From an uncultured Bacteroidales bacterium (GTDB lineage: Bacteria; Bacteroidota; Bacteroidia; Bacteroidales; Bacteroidaceae): a DNA stretch of 64,000 nt. The notes under the pieces are model-generated. The model was not told the DNA's origin. It made no database searches and saw only the letters and a program-made list of their open reading frames with translations. This document shows, piece after piece, positions 51,991-61,605 of this stretch (positions within the stretch are counted from its first letter, which is position 1; the number at the start of each line of letters is the position of its first letter). The DNA is taken from NCBI GenBank assembly GCA_902799355.1, contig CADCAG010000021.1, forward strand, positions 1 to 64,000, read 5' to 3'. The translations under genes were made by a program, and so were the position numbers.

Positions 51991-54900
51991 TTTACCATTG
52001 ACAATATACACACCCTTCTTGGCGTTCTCCACCTGCTGACCCTTCATGTTGTAGACACGGTCGTCATCGCCGAAGAGGTCTGCAGCCTGGTAGACGCGAC
52101 TGATACCTGTAGCCTCGTCGAAGATAAAGATGCGGGCACCAGCCAGACTACCCTCGAAGTAAGCACGGAAGCCCTTCATCGTAGTATTGGCATTACCCTT
52201 AGCCAACTGATTTGTCGTTGTAACACCATACTTACCAGTCAAGTCACCAGCAGCGACAGGAGCGTAAGAGCCATGGAAGGTAATGCTATTGTGCCATACC
52301 GTTCCGGCTGTCGTGTTCAGATTTGAAATCGTGACATTGTTCACACGGATAGGCCCTGTGATAGCAGCAGGTACGTAAATCAAGTAAGGAGTAGCAGCAG
52401 TCATCGACGTGACAGCCTCGAAGTCAATCATGCTGTTGGCATAGTTCTTGAAGTTGAAGACCTTGGTGCCAGCGCCGAACAGCGCCTCGATAGCAGTATT
52501 GTCAGCAACGGCGAACGGCAGACAGACGGTGTTCCACCCTGCAGCGAACGTGCGCTGCAGCATAACCGTCTCGTTGGTAACAGCCTCCACAGCATCGTTG
52601 CTGTTCTCGCTGAGCGTATAGACCTCAGCGATGGTCAGGCTGACAGGAGTAGTCTGCAGCGTACCGCCAGCATAGGTCACCTTCACATAAGCATTGACAG
52701 CATCCAGCGTGCTCTGCGGCTCCCATGTCAGGGTAACGACAGTTGCATTGCTGTTAGCCTCAACAGATGTTACATCTGCCGTAGCATCAACCTTGGCACC
52801 AGCGACCCACAGCTCGGCAGTGATATCCTCGTTCTTGCCAGCGTTCTCCTTCAGCGTGACAGTAGCCACGTAGTTGTTCAGACGCTTACCCGTTGTCGGA
52901 ACGGAAGAAGCAGCCAGCTCCATGTCGTGCTCAGGAATGTTGAGAGCGAAGCCGATGAAGTTGTCGAGGTTCACATAGCGGTTGGCCGTAAACTTCAGAT
53001 AGTAGTTGCCTGCGGCAGGAGCTACAAACTGGTGTTCAACAGTCTCTGTGCTTGCCGTGACAGTCTCGTAGTCTGTCCAGCTGGTCTTGTCGGTAGAGTA
53101 CTGAACTGTCATATTCTCGCCATCATACTGCCACTTCGTCTCGTAAGTCAGTACCTGACCAGCGGCAGCTGACAAACGTGGAGTCATCAGCGTGAACTCG
53201 CCCTGTACGCCACCAGAGTAAGCCGTCTGGCGGTCGTCGTTCCATGTCCAGCCAGTCTTCTGCCATGAAGCAGGAATTTCAGAAGTGAAGTATTCCTCCC
53301 AAACGTTAGCAGCCTCAGAGCGACCTGTCAGAGCGAGCGTAAAGGTAGCAGGCGTGCCGTTCACATCGTAGGTGAATACGAGGTCGCCCGCCTTCTTACC
53401 CTGTTCAGCCAGCAGCGTGACGTCGATGTCGAGCGTTCCATTGACAGCAATCGTCTTGTTCACGTTGTTTATCTCCGTTACGCTATAGCCAGCAGGAGCC
53501 ACGATGCTGGTCAGCACCAGTGCCTTTGTACCCGTATTGCTAATGGTATACTGCTTGGTAGTAGCCTCCTTCACCAGTCCGAAGGCTACATCGTCACCAT
53601 CAGCCAGGGCAGCACCACCCTTGATGTTCAGTGCAAACTGTGGAGCCTGAGCGTTGACATGGATAGTGATGTCGTTAGCCTCGAGAGTTGCGGTGTTGCT
53701 GACCAACTCCTTGGCACGGAACTTGAAGTCGCCGCCCTCGCCAGCACTGATGGTCAGCGTGACAGGTATCACAACACTTGCGTCCTTAGCCAGCACACCA
53801 GTAGCAGCAGTCACGTTGTCAGCATCGTTCATCTGGTAAACCTCACCAGCGGCATTGACGATGCTAACCTTCACCTCGTTAGCTGTGAGGTCGCACGTGC
53901 TGTTGTTCTGTACAGTCACATTGAACTGAGCCGTAATCTTATTGTTGACATCAGCAGAGAGGTCGCCCTCGCCAACACGGGTAAACGAAGTGATAGCCAG
54001 TGTGCGAGTATGCTGAACCTCCACATCAGTGGTCAGCGTCTCGAAGGCTACGCTATTGTCGCTGTAGTAAACCACAATCTTAGCGGCGTAGGTCTTCTCC
54101 GTTGCAGGCACATTGCCCGTCAACTCGAAGGTCTTTGAGCCATTCAGGCTGATATCCTGAGCGTCGGAAGTAGCCACCACCGTCTCATCAAAGAACAGCT
54201 TCGCATAGACACCCGTCTCGGCAGCACGCAGGCTGTAGACAGTTGCTGTAGCGGTAATGCTTGTCTCAGGCACCTTCGTTGCTGTAGGAATGTTCGAAGC
54301 AGAGACATACAGATCGTGCTCAATGCCTGTTACCTTCTTCAGACCCGTCAAGTCGTCGATGTTTGCATTCGAGCTGACGAACTTCACGTAGTAGTTGCCA
54401 TCGGCAAGAGCATCAAGGCTCTTCGAAACATATTCGTTAGTCAGACCAAACTCTGTAGGCTCGCTCCATGCCTTGCGGTCAGTAGAGGTGTACACCTTCA
54501 GCGTTCCCTCATTGCCACTCTGTGCCTTAGCCTTGAAACTCAGCACATTCTTGCCTTCCTCAGCACCATACTGCTCAGTGATGAGTTCCTTCTCGACACC
54601 ACTATATATATGGGCAGAGCCGTCAACAGTCCAGCCAGCATTGTACCAGCCAGCAGGAGCACTTGCGAAGTCAACATTGATAGCATCAGGATCGATGAGG
54701 TTAGCAGTATAGTTGACAGCCACATCGCCTACCCAACTCTCAGAGGTGATAGCCATGCTACCATTCTTCGCACCGTAAGGAGCAGCAAACGGCATGGTAA
54801 CTGTAATTTCTGCAGTCTTGCCGGCAGGTATAGTCAGCGTGCTACCCTCATAGGTCACGTCCTCACCGATGATAGCGACATTGACATTGCTCTTGGCTAC

Positions 54901-57900
54901 AGTACCAACATAGTCTGCGTTACCATTGTTAGCCAGCGTATAAGTTGCTTCAGCGTCAGCCGTCAGATTGGCATCAGAGATATTGTCTGTTACCTTAGCG
55001 AAAGCCACCAGCGGAGCAGTTGTCATGGTGTGGTTAGCTTGAATATTATCTATTCTCAGATATTTGCCACAAAATTCAAAGACGACAGTACCTGTAGGAA
55101 TTCCTGTAATCTCGAAGGTCTGCATACTTCCTGTGAGCTTGTCCTTAACGGTTTCACCTTCATCCCAAGTTCCAGCATAGTTGCTCCAATCGTATTCAGT
55201 CCATGTAACACCACCATTTGTCGTATAGCGTACAGTCAAATCCTTGACGTTTGTAGAACCATATTTCTGAGCATCAAATGACAAGACATCATTTGCATTA
55301 GCGATTGCCAGAGGTCTGGTAAAGAGTGAAGAGGCGGTAGTTGTGCTACTATTATTTGCTGTTCCATAAGAAACAGTCCAGTCGTTGCTCGACTTTCTCC
55401 AACCTTCAGGGAGCTCATTGTTCTCGAAATCCACATACAACTTAGTATGGTCGCGAGTGCTACCGCTCAGTGTAATAACCTTATCATCAAGACCAGTAGC
55501 CGAGATAGTCAGAGTAGCCTCGTGGTCACCCAGATTATCCTTCAGCTGCTTGACAGTGATAGTAGCCTGAGCTCCTGCCTCTATTTCATCGTTACCAGCA
55601 CCTGTAGCACCAGTAATTTCAGCTGAGTAATGAGCAGCCTGTTCGCCACTAAGTGCAGCAGCCAGTCCCTCCAGTTTGGCTTGACCTTCATTCTTGACTG
55701 TCAGCGTCCATACAGCATCAGCCTCGTCGCTAACCATTCCGAAGTTCTTGGTTGCTCCAGCAACATTCTCTCCATCGTAAACCACCATGACAGGCTCCAG
55801 AGGTGTTGCCAAGCCATAGATGCGCTGAATCTGGGTATACATGCCGTTAAACTGAACAAGATAGTTACCTGCATTTGCAATGTTGCCATGCAACATAACA
55901 TAATCTGTGCCAATATTCTCTGCAGAAATGAGGTCTTCCCAATCTGCATTCACATCGTCGGCATCTTTGATTTTCACGCCAAAGGTATAGCTGCTGCTCG
56001 AATAGGTTTGTTTAGCAACTACAACCAAAGTTTCGCCAGCAGATGCAACCAACTTAGTTGTCTGAAGCGTATTAGGGGTAGACTTGTAGCCAATCTCTAC
56101 ATATCCATTTGTCGTATTTCTCTCCCAATCATTGGTTGTCCAACCAGCAGGAATGTCATCTGTTGCGAAGTTGAGATTCATCTTGCCCTCTTCTTCAACA
56201 ACACCACTGGCAGTAACAGTGAAAGTGCCAAGCGTGTTATCGCCACTATCCTTACCAGTTACGACAATGTCGCCGCCACGATAGCCCTTAGTAGCAATAG
56301 GCATATTAATTGTCAGCGTTGTGCTTTCACCGGCAGCCAGCGAAGCCTCGCCCAATGCAGCAGTAAATCCTGTGGGCACATTGCCTAAGGTAAGGTTCAG
56401 CGTACCTGTACCATCGTTCTTCATGTAGTATACTACTGCTTCGGGAGCTTCAGTCACGAAACCATAGTTGCGTGTTACTGTAGCTGCGGCAGCTTCTGTA
56501 CACTGAGAATTAGTGTAGTAGCCAAAGGCAGGAGCGTCAGCATTCAGCTTAAAACCTTCGAAATTATCAAGATCGTAATCATCAGACTTGAAACGGAACT
56601 TATAATTGCCTGCTTCAAGACCAGTTATAGTTGCAGTAGCAGAATTCCCATTGCTCAGTGTTCCAATAGACGGAGTAGTTGTACACGTTTCCCAATCTCC
56701 ACCATCCTTTGACATCTGAATCGTAATTGACACTTGATTTGCTGTTGCAGCATAATCAAATGAGAGCGCTCTACTTGGGCCTTCAACTACAAGCGATGGA
56801 GTTGTCAAATAATATGAATATTGAGAACGATATTTGCCTTTTGCTACTCCATCTGCAAATGTCCATCCATATAATGTTCCATAATAATTGTAAGATTCAG
56901 CTTCCCAACCATCAGGCTGCGTGCCACCGCTAAAGTCTTCACTCCACAAATTATCGCGTGTACCTGTTATTGCAAAAACTATAGGATCTAGTCCTGCATT
57001 GCTAGCTGTCAGTGTAATGTTTGCCGTCTTCTCTGCATTCAGGGCATCGCCGTCCCAAACGAAGGTAACAGTAAACTCTCCAGTCTCACCGCCAGCAACG
57101 TCGAGAGAAGCTGGCGATACTGTAAAGTCAGTCGTGTTGCTCGATACGATGCTGGTGATGTTCAACGTAGCCTCACCAGTATTAGCAACGGTAAAGGTCT
57201 TTGTCTTTGCCTTTCCAACAGTGCCAAACGGAACGCTTGCGTCAACAGCAACATTGTCTAGTTTTACTGTAATTGTAGCAGGAGTAGGTGTAGCATAAGA
57301 ACCAGTTACAGACAGAACAATTGGTGAAGCTACGTTTGCTTGGCTTACGGTAATGGTTTCTTCGTAACTGCCAACAACGCCCTTCACAAATGTTACTGTA
57401 ATTACCTTGCTTCCGTCTTTAGCAATGTCGAAGCCAGTCTCTGATACAGTAAAATTGTCAGTATTGCTACTTACAACAGAAACATCCGTCAGTGGATTGT
57501 CGCCATCATTAATGATAGTGAAAGTTTTCGTGGTAGTTGTGTTCTTAACAGTACCAAATGCAATCTCTGTGTCACTGACACTCATAGCGTATTCTGCATC
57601 CTCTTTCACTTTCAGAGTGTAATCCTGAGCTACGCAATAAGAAGTTGTAGGAGTGGGATCGGCACCAGCAGCAGTTCCCATTGTCTTATGAGAGTCATAA
57701 TAGGAGTCAGCAGCACAAATACGCATGCGATAATTACCGGCTTCTTGTTCAGAAGGAACGGTAAATGTAGCATTTAGAGTGTTTGGTTTTGCACTAGTAG
57801 ATTCTCCTGCAAAGACAATCTCACTATCTTCAAATTCATAGTTTTGGTTCCAGTCAACCCAAACAACTGTGCCGTATGTGTAGCCAGTGCTGAATGTTAT

Positions 57901-58974
57901 TGCTACAGTTGCTTCACTGCCAGCTGTCACAGCACCAACTTGGGCCGAATTATTCTGGTAATAGGGAGTCTTAGAAGTGTCATAATTTACAGTTTCCGCA
58001 CCAGAGCCGTATGTTACATTCGTAATTCCATCGCCATCAACAGAGCTAGGGGTTGGTGTACTGTAAGACAAGTTAAACGAAGTACTTTTCCAAATACTTT
58101 CGTTTCCGCCATAAACAGCATTCACTCTTACATTATAAGAATAGCCAACTTCTAAGTTTGTCAAAGAGTAAGACAAGGTTGACGCTCCTAAACCATGAAC
58201 TTCTGTCCATATTTCTTCAGAGGACTTTTTGTACTCAAGGTTCCAGCCAGTCAGAGTCTCCTCTGTTTCACCAGCGGTCCACGACACTCCGGCAGTATTA
58301 CCTTTTACTGTAGCAGCTATTGTCGCTGGCTCTACATAAGGAGTAAATACATACTCTTCTGCTTCGAATTCGTCAATTGCGGTTCCGTTTAGAAGGAAAG
58401 CCACCATTGTATGTTCAGAACCAAGGTCAACTTGTTGCTTAGCAGCTAACCAATTAGGCCTTGTTGTCGAACCGGATCTAGCCGAAGGAGAAATGGTAGA
58501 GCCAATTTGTGTACCAATGGAGTATTCTTCTGTTGATGAGTTATAAGTAACTCGATATAGTTTAACGGTAGTATTGTTTGTGCGAATACCACCAGCATAG
58601 AATTTAATCTTTCCTGTGAGCTCGGTAGGTATAATCAAATAAGAGGTACAGCCGTTGTTGTATTGACCAAAAGCAGTATTTGTGCTATTGGCACCGATAT
58701 TGTAACTTCCACCTGTTCCTAGAATAACATAGTCAAAGCCATTAGGCATATTGTTACTCCAGTAGGATGAATTGGTTACATTCTTCGTTACAATGTTAGT
58801 TCCACCTTTAATGAACCAACCGTTCGAAAGCTTTGTGTTATCGTTAGCATCAACAGTAACACTTTCGAAATCTTCCGAAATAGTTCCCGCCCACGCCGGA
58901 CTGACGCCCACGAGGAGGGTAAAGAGTGTTAGGAGTAGCCATCTACTCCGAGTAAGTGTTGAAATGTGATTCAT
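51973..58974 (-). CDS. giant modular secreted protein (choice-of-anchor J / HYDIN-like repeats)
   Basis: 2333 residues, one uninterrupted frame. Signal peptide 1-29 (VSPAWAG). At least six cleaved-adhesin/choice-of-anchor J-like beta modules begin with variants of 'DF..x..LPxGW' (for example near residues 33, 676, 955, 1195, 1430 and 1850). They alternate with ASPM/HYDIN-like choice-of-anchor D domains (about 460-670 and later), a fibronectin III-like region (~215-305) and a GEVED-like domain (~310-450, VDWNQNYEFEDSE). A terminal module with 'FAAGWNTVCLPFAV' and the tail GVYIVNGKKVVIK suggest Type IX secretion and cell-surface attachment. Predicted role: adhesion or glycan/protein binding; ligand unknown. 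Residue positions are approximate. Confidence 0.85.
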   Translation of the reverse strand: MNHISTLTRSRWLLLTLFTLLVGVSPAWAGTISEDFESVTVDANDNTKLSNGWFIKGGTNIVTKNVTNSSYWSNNMPNGFDYVILGTGGSYNIGANSTNTAFGQYNNGCTSYLIIPTELTGKIKFYAGGIRTNNTTVKLYRVTYNSSTEEYSIGTQIGSTISPSARSGSTTRPNWLAAKQQVDLGSEHTMVAFLLNGTAIDEFEAEEYVFTPYVEPATIAATVKGNTAGVSWTAGETEETLTGWNLEYKKSSEEIWTEVHGLGASTLSYSLTNLEVGYSYNVRVNAVYGGNESIWKSTSFNLSYSTPTPSSVDGDGITNVTYGSGAETVNYDTSKTPYYQNNSAQVGAVTAGSEATVAITFSTGYTYGTVVWVDWNQNYEFEDSEIVFAGESTSAKPNTLNATFTVPSEQEAGNYRMRICAADSYYDSHKTMGTAAGADPTPTTSYCVAQDYTLKVKEDAEYAMSVSDTEIAFGTVKNTTTTKTFTIINDGDNPLTDVSVVSSNTDNFTVSETGFDIAKDGSKVITVTFVKGVVGSYEETITVSQANVASPIVLSVTGSYATPTPATITVKLDNVAVDASVPFGTVGKAKTKTFTVANTGEATLNITSIVSSNTTDFTVSPASLDVAGGETGEFTVTFVWDGDALNAEKTANITLTASNAGLDPIVFAITGTRDNLWSEDFSGGTQPDGWEAESYNYYGTLYGWTFADGVAKGKYRSQYSYYLTTPSLVVEGPSRALSFDYAATANQVSITIQMSKDGGDWETCTTTPSIGTLSNGNSATATITGLEAGNYKFRFKSDDYDLDNFEGFKLNADAPAFGYYTNSQCTEAAAATVTRNYGFVTEAPEAVVYYMKNDGTGTLNLTLGNVPTGFTAALGEASLAAGESTTLTINMPIATKGYRGGDIVVTGKDSGDNTLGTFTVTASGVVEEEGKMNLNFATDDIPAGWTTNDWERNTTNGYVEIGYKSTPNTLQTTKLVASAGETLVVVAKQTYSSSSYTFGVKIKDADDVNADWEDLISAENIGTDYVMLHGNIANAGNYLVQFNGMYTQIQRIYGLATPLEPVMVVYDGENVAGATKNFGMVSDEADAVWTLTVKNEGQAKLEGLAAALSGEQAAHYSAEITGATGAGNDEIEAGAQATITVKQLKDNLGDHEATLTISATGLDDKVITLSGSTRDHTKLYVDFENNELPEGWRKSSNDWTVSYGTANNSSTTTASSLFTRPLAIANANDVLSFDAQKYGSTNVKDLTVRYTTNGGVTWTEYDWSNYAGTWDEGETVKDKLTGSMQTFEITGIPTGTVVFEFCGKYLRIDNIQANHTMTTAPLVAFAKVTDNISDANLTADAEATYTLANNGNADYVGTVAKSNVNVAIIGEDVTYEGSTLTIPAGKTAEITVTMPFAAPYGAKNGSMAITSESWVGDVAVNYTANLIDPDAINVDFASAPAGWYNAGWTVDGSAHIYSGVEKELITEQYGAEEGKNVLSFKAKAQSGNEGTLKVYTSTDRKAWSEPTEFGLTNEYVSKSLDALADGNYYVKFVSSNANIDDLTGLKKVTGIEHDLYVSASNIPTATKVPETSITATATVYSLRAAETGVYAKLFFDETVVATSDAQDISLNGSKTFELTGNVPATEKTYAAKIVVYYSDNSVAFETLTTDVEVQHTRTLAITSFTRVGEGDLSADVNNKITAQFNVTVQNNSTCDLTANEVKVSIVNAAGEVYQMNDADNVTAATGVLAKDASVVIPVTLTISAGEGGDFKFRAKELVSNTATLEANDITIHVNAQAPQFALNIKGGAALADGDDVAFGLVKEATTKQYTISNTGTKALVLTSIVAPAGYSVTEINNVNKTIAVNGTLDIDVTLLAEQGKKAGDLVFTYDVNGTPATFTLALTGRSEAANVWEEYFTSEIPASWQKTGWTWNDDRQTAYSGGVQGEFTLMTPRLSAAAGQVLTYETKWQYDGENMTVQYSTDKTSWTDYETVTASTETVEHQFVAPAAGNYYLKFTANRYVNLDNFIGFALNIPEHDMELAASSVPTTGKRLNNYVATVTLKENAGKNEDITAELWVAGAKVDATADVTSVEANSNATVVTLTWEPQSTLDAVNAYVKVTYAGGTLQTTPVSLTIAEVYTLSENSNDAVEAVTNETVMLQRTFAAGWNTVCLPFAVADNTAIEALFGAGTKVFNFKNYANSMIDFEAVTSMTAATPYLIYVPAAITGPIRVNNVTISNLNTTAGTVWHNSITFHGSYAPVAAGDLTGKYGVTTTNQLAKGNANTTMKGFRAYFEGSLAGARIFIFDEATGISRVYQAADLFGDDDRVYNMKGQQVENAKKGVYIVNGKKVVIK

Positions 58975-59023
58975 AAGCTTAAATATTTTGTTTAGTAATT
59001 TTTATCTTAAAAGAATGCCAAAA

Positions 59024-59063
59024 GAGCGCCGAGGGTCCTCGGTAAGAGGGACGCTCGGTGCTC
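59024..59063. terminator. nested hairpin between the two large genes
   Basis: Outer stem gagcgccgag (59024-59033) with ctcggtgctc (59054-59063, one wobble); inner stem gtcctc with gagggac. It is 10 nt past the stop of the 835-residue gene and may terminate or attenuate transcription into the giant gene. Confidence 0.6.
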
Positions 59064-59073
59064 CAAGGCTGGT

Positions 59074-61581
59074 TTATTTCCTCAGATATTTCTTGCCATT
59101 CACGATGACGAGGCCCTTGTAGTTGGCATCTACCTTCTGGCCGCGCAGGTTGTACGCTGCACCCTCGCCTTGGGAGAGGGATGGGGTGAGGTTCTTGATG
59201 CCTGTGGGATCAGGATCAGGGTCGATGACGGGCTTCTCGTCCTTGTAGATGACTACGTCGGAGAAGTATGCCCAAAGGGAGATGGCTGTCGTAGAACCGT
59301 TGAGCAACACGTGCTCGAAGTTGAAGAAGGCCTTGTCGTCGTCATTGTAGAAGAATATCATGTCTGTCAACTGGTCGTTGGCACCACCGCAGTAGTAGAT
59401 GTTCTCGCCTGCGTACTGGCCTACATACTGGCCCATGGGGAAGACGTAGTAGACGATGTTGTCCTGCTCGTACTTCGTGCCACGCATCCAAGCATTTCCG
59501 CTGAAGGGGTTGGGGAAGTTGAAGCCCACATTGTCGCCGTCGAACTCTACCTCCATATCCTCGGTAGCCTCTTCGCTCTGTTCACCAGCAGCACTGTTAT
59601 AGTGGAAGGTGTAGCTGATGTGCCATGTCTCCTTGACAGCCGTCGAGGGTGCCAGGGCAAAGCCACAGAAGTTGTCGACACCATTCTGCATCTTCGACGT
59701 GAAGCGCAGGCGGTAGGTGCCGTCGACAGGAGCGGTGAAGGACATCGCCTTGACATACTTGTCGCCCTGCTGCTCGTCTTCGGACTTATAGTCGCAGAGG
59801 GTGGTCCATGTCTGGTTGTCAGCAGTATACTCCACCAGCAGCGACTCGTCGCTCCAGCGCAGATAGGCATCCCATGTCAGCACGTCGCCAGCCTTAGCCT
59901 GCAGACGTGGTGTGGTGAGTGTGCCAGCGGTAGTGCTCTGCGGAGCCAGCGCCATCGTTGTGGTATTGTCGGCAAAGGCAGTGCTTGTGCCAATAGTCCA
60001 GCCATTGTTCATCCAACCCTCGGGCAGCTGACCTGCTTCGAAGTCCTCTGTCCACACATTGGGGTCTACAAGAATAGCAGTAGCGTTGATGGTCACATCA
60101 GCCAGTCCCTCGTTGGTGGGGTGAATGGTGATGGTGGCCGTCTTCTCGCCATAGTTCTCGCTGAGCACGGGAAGAATGTCAAACGTGGTGCTCTCGCCAG
60201 CAGTCAGGCTGAACTCAGACAAAGAGACAGTGAACTGCTCTGCATCCGACGATGTGATGGTACCCGTCAGCGTGCCTGTACCATCGTTGGTGATGGTATA
60301 GCTCTTAGCCTCGGGCGCTGCACTCACCTTGCCGAAGGCTGCATCCGTCGTGGGGTTGACCAGCAGCACAGGAGCCTCCAGATTGAGGTGGAAGCCCTCG
60401 AAGTCGTCGAGGTCGTAGTCGTCGCTGACGAAGCGGAACTGGTAGTTGCCAGCCTGCAAGCCATCGATGGTGAAGGAGGCGAAGTCGTCCATACGGTCTA
60501 TCCATCCTGTATTCTTGATTTCGGAGAACTCGCCGCCATCCTTGGAGGCTTCAACCTTCACCTTGACATTGTTAGCCGTGGCCTTATACTGGAAAGTCAG
60601 CGCCTCACCATCTGCCACCTTGAGGATGGGAGTGGTCAGATAGCCCACAGTGCCATAGGTATATTTGCCATGCGCCACGCCATCAGCAATGGTCCAGTTG
60701 GAGGCATCAGCCTTCCAACCATCGGGCACGCTGCCAGCCTCGAAATCCTCACTCCACACGTTGGGGTCCTTGACATACGCTGACGCACTGATGGCGACAG
60801 CATCGCCAGCATTAGGCGTCACGGTGATGGTAGCGCTATGGCTGCCATAAGCCGTCGCACTGAAATGATAGGTAATCGTGAAATTCTCCTCGGCACCTGC
60901 TGCTACTGTCAGCGCGGCAGGAGCAACAGTGAACTCCTCGTTATCAGAAACGATGGTTGTCGTCAACTCGGCATTACCCGTATTGCTGACGGTAATGGTC
61001 TGCTGAGCATCGGCAACGACCTTGCCAAAGAGCACCTTGGTGAGGTTGATACCCATGATGGGAGCAGGGTCAGGCTCCGGGTCGGGAGTGCCACCACCTT
61101 CGCCACCGCCGCCTTCAGCCTCCGTATAGGTCACGTCGTCGATAGCGGCATAGTTCAGCGCGATGGCCAGCTGGGTAGCTTTGGTCAGCGTAAAGGAGTA
61201 CTTGCTCCACTGGGGAGTCGACGAGGTGCGCAGCGAACCCGTGGTAAAGAGTTGTTCGCCCAGACCAGACGCCGTATACTCATAGACAACGACCTGGCTG
61301 GCCTTGTTCTTGTTGTAGGCACGGGCATAGAACTCAAAGGTGCCCTCGACAGTCGTCGTCACCAGATAGTTGTCCGTGTCTGAATAAGACCAGCTGAACA
61401 CACCCTTGCCTGTGCGGGCACGATCGTCAGCACACTGAGCATCGCCCACCAGAGACCATCCCTCGGGTAATCCGCCGTTGAAATCGGCAGTTTTTGTAGC
61501 AGCACTGGTTGTCAGACTGCCTCCGAAGAGTGCAGCCATGACAACCAGTATCATGAATAGTGTTGTTTTAGATTTTCTCAT
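59074..61581 (-). CDS. modular secreted protein with sorting-like tail (835 residues)
   Basis: Signal peptide 1-28 (LTTSAAT). Three choice-of-anchor J-like modules (ADFNGGLPEGW ~33; SEDFEAGSVPDGW ~280; TEDFEAGQLPEGW ~520) separated by HYDIN-like domains. 'FVSDDYDLDDFEGFHLN' is nearly shared with the giant neighbour, so both descend from a common module set. A Gly/Glu/Pro linker lies near 155-170. The tail AYNLRGQKVDANYKGLVIV and NGKKYLRK fits a Type IX sorting-like domain. The linker before it contains the LTPSLSQGEG repeat. Confidence 0.83.
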   Translation of the reverse strand: MRKSKTTLFMILVVMAALFGGSLTTSAATKTADFNGGLPEGWSLVGDAQCADDRARTGKGVFSWSYSDTDNYLVTTTVEGTFEFYARAYNKNKASQVVVYEYTASGLGEQLFTTGSLRTSSTPQWSKYSFTLTKATQLAIALNYAAIDDVTYTEAEGGGGEGGGTPDPEPDPAPIMGINLTKVLFGKVVADAQQTITVSNTGNAELTTTIVSDNEEFTVAPAALTVAAGAEENFTITYHFSATAYGSHSATITVTPNAGDAVAISASAYVKDPNVWSEDFEAGSVPDGWKADASNWTIADGVAHGKYTYGTVGYLTTPILKVADGEALTFQYKATANNVKVKVEASKDGGEFSEIKNTGWIDRMDDFASFTIDGLQAGNYQFRFVSDDYDLDDFEGFHLNLEAPVLLVNPTTDAAFGKVSAAPEAKSYTITNDGTGTLTGTITSSDAEQFTVSLSEFSLTAGESTTFDILPVLSENYGEKTATITIHPTNEGLADVTINATAILVDPNVWTEDFEAGQLPEGWMNNGWTIGTSTAFADNTTTMALAPQSTTAGTLTTPRLQAKAGDVLTWDAYLRWSDESLLVEYTADNQTWTTLCDYKSEDEQQGDKYVKAMSFTAPVDGTYRLRFTSKMQNGVDNFCGFALAPSTAVKETWHISYTFHYNSAAGEQSEEATEDMEVEFDGDNVGFNFPNPFSGNAWMRGTKYEQDNIVYYVFPMGQYVGQYAGENIYYCGGANDQLTDMIFFYNDDDKAFFNFEHVLLNGSTTAISLWAYFSDVVIYKDEKPVIDPDPDPTGIKNLTPSLSQGEGAAYNLRGQKVDANYKGLVIVNGKKYLRK
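59159..59191. repeat. GC-rich repeat coding for LTPSLSQGEG
   Basis: The block around ccctcgccttgggagaggg, followed by atggggtgagg, encodes LTPSLSQGEG on the minus strand. The same DNA motif (CCTCACCCCATCCCTCTCCC type) is known to me as a dispersed intergenic repeat in many bacteria. Here it lies in frame in the linker before the sorting tail. Confidence 0.55.
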
Positions 61582-61605
61582 TATTTGGATTTAAAAGTAT
61601 AGTCG

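Noticed and set aside
59170-60783. 537-codon open frame opposite the 835-residue secreted protein gene
   Set aside because: Antisense shadow of a GC-biased coding region; no motif, no promoter.
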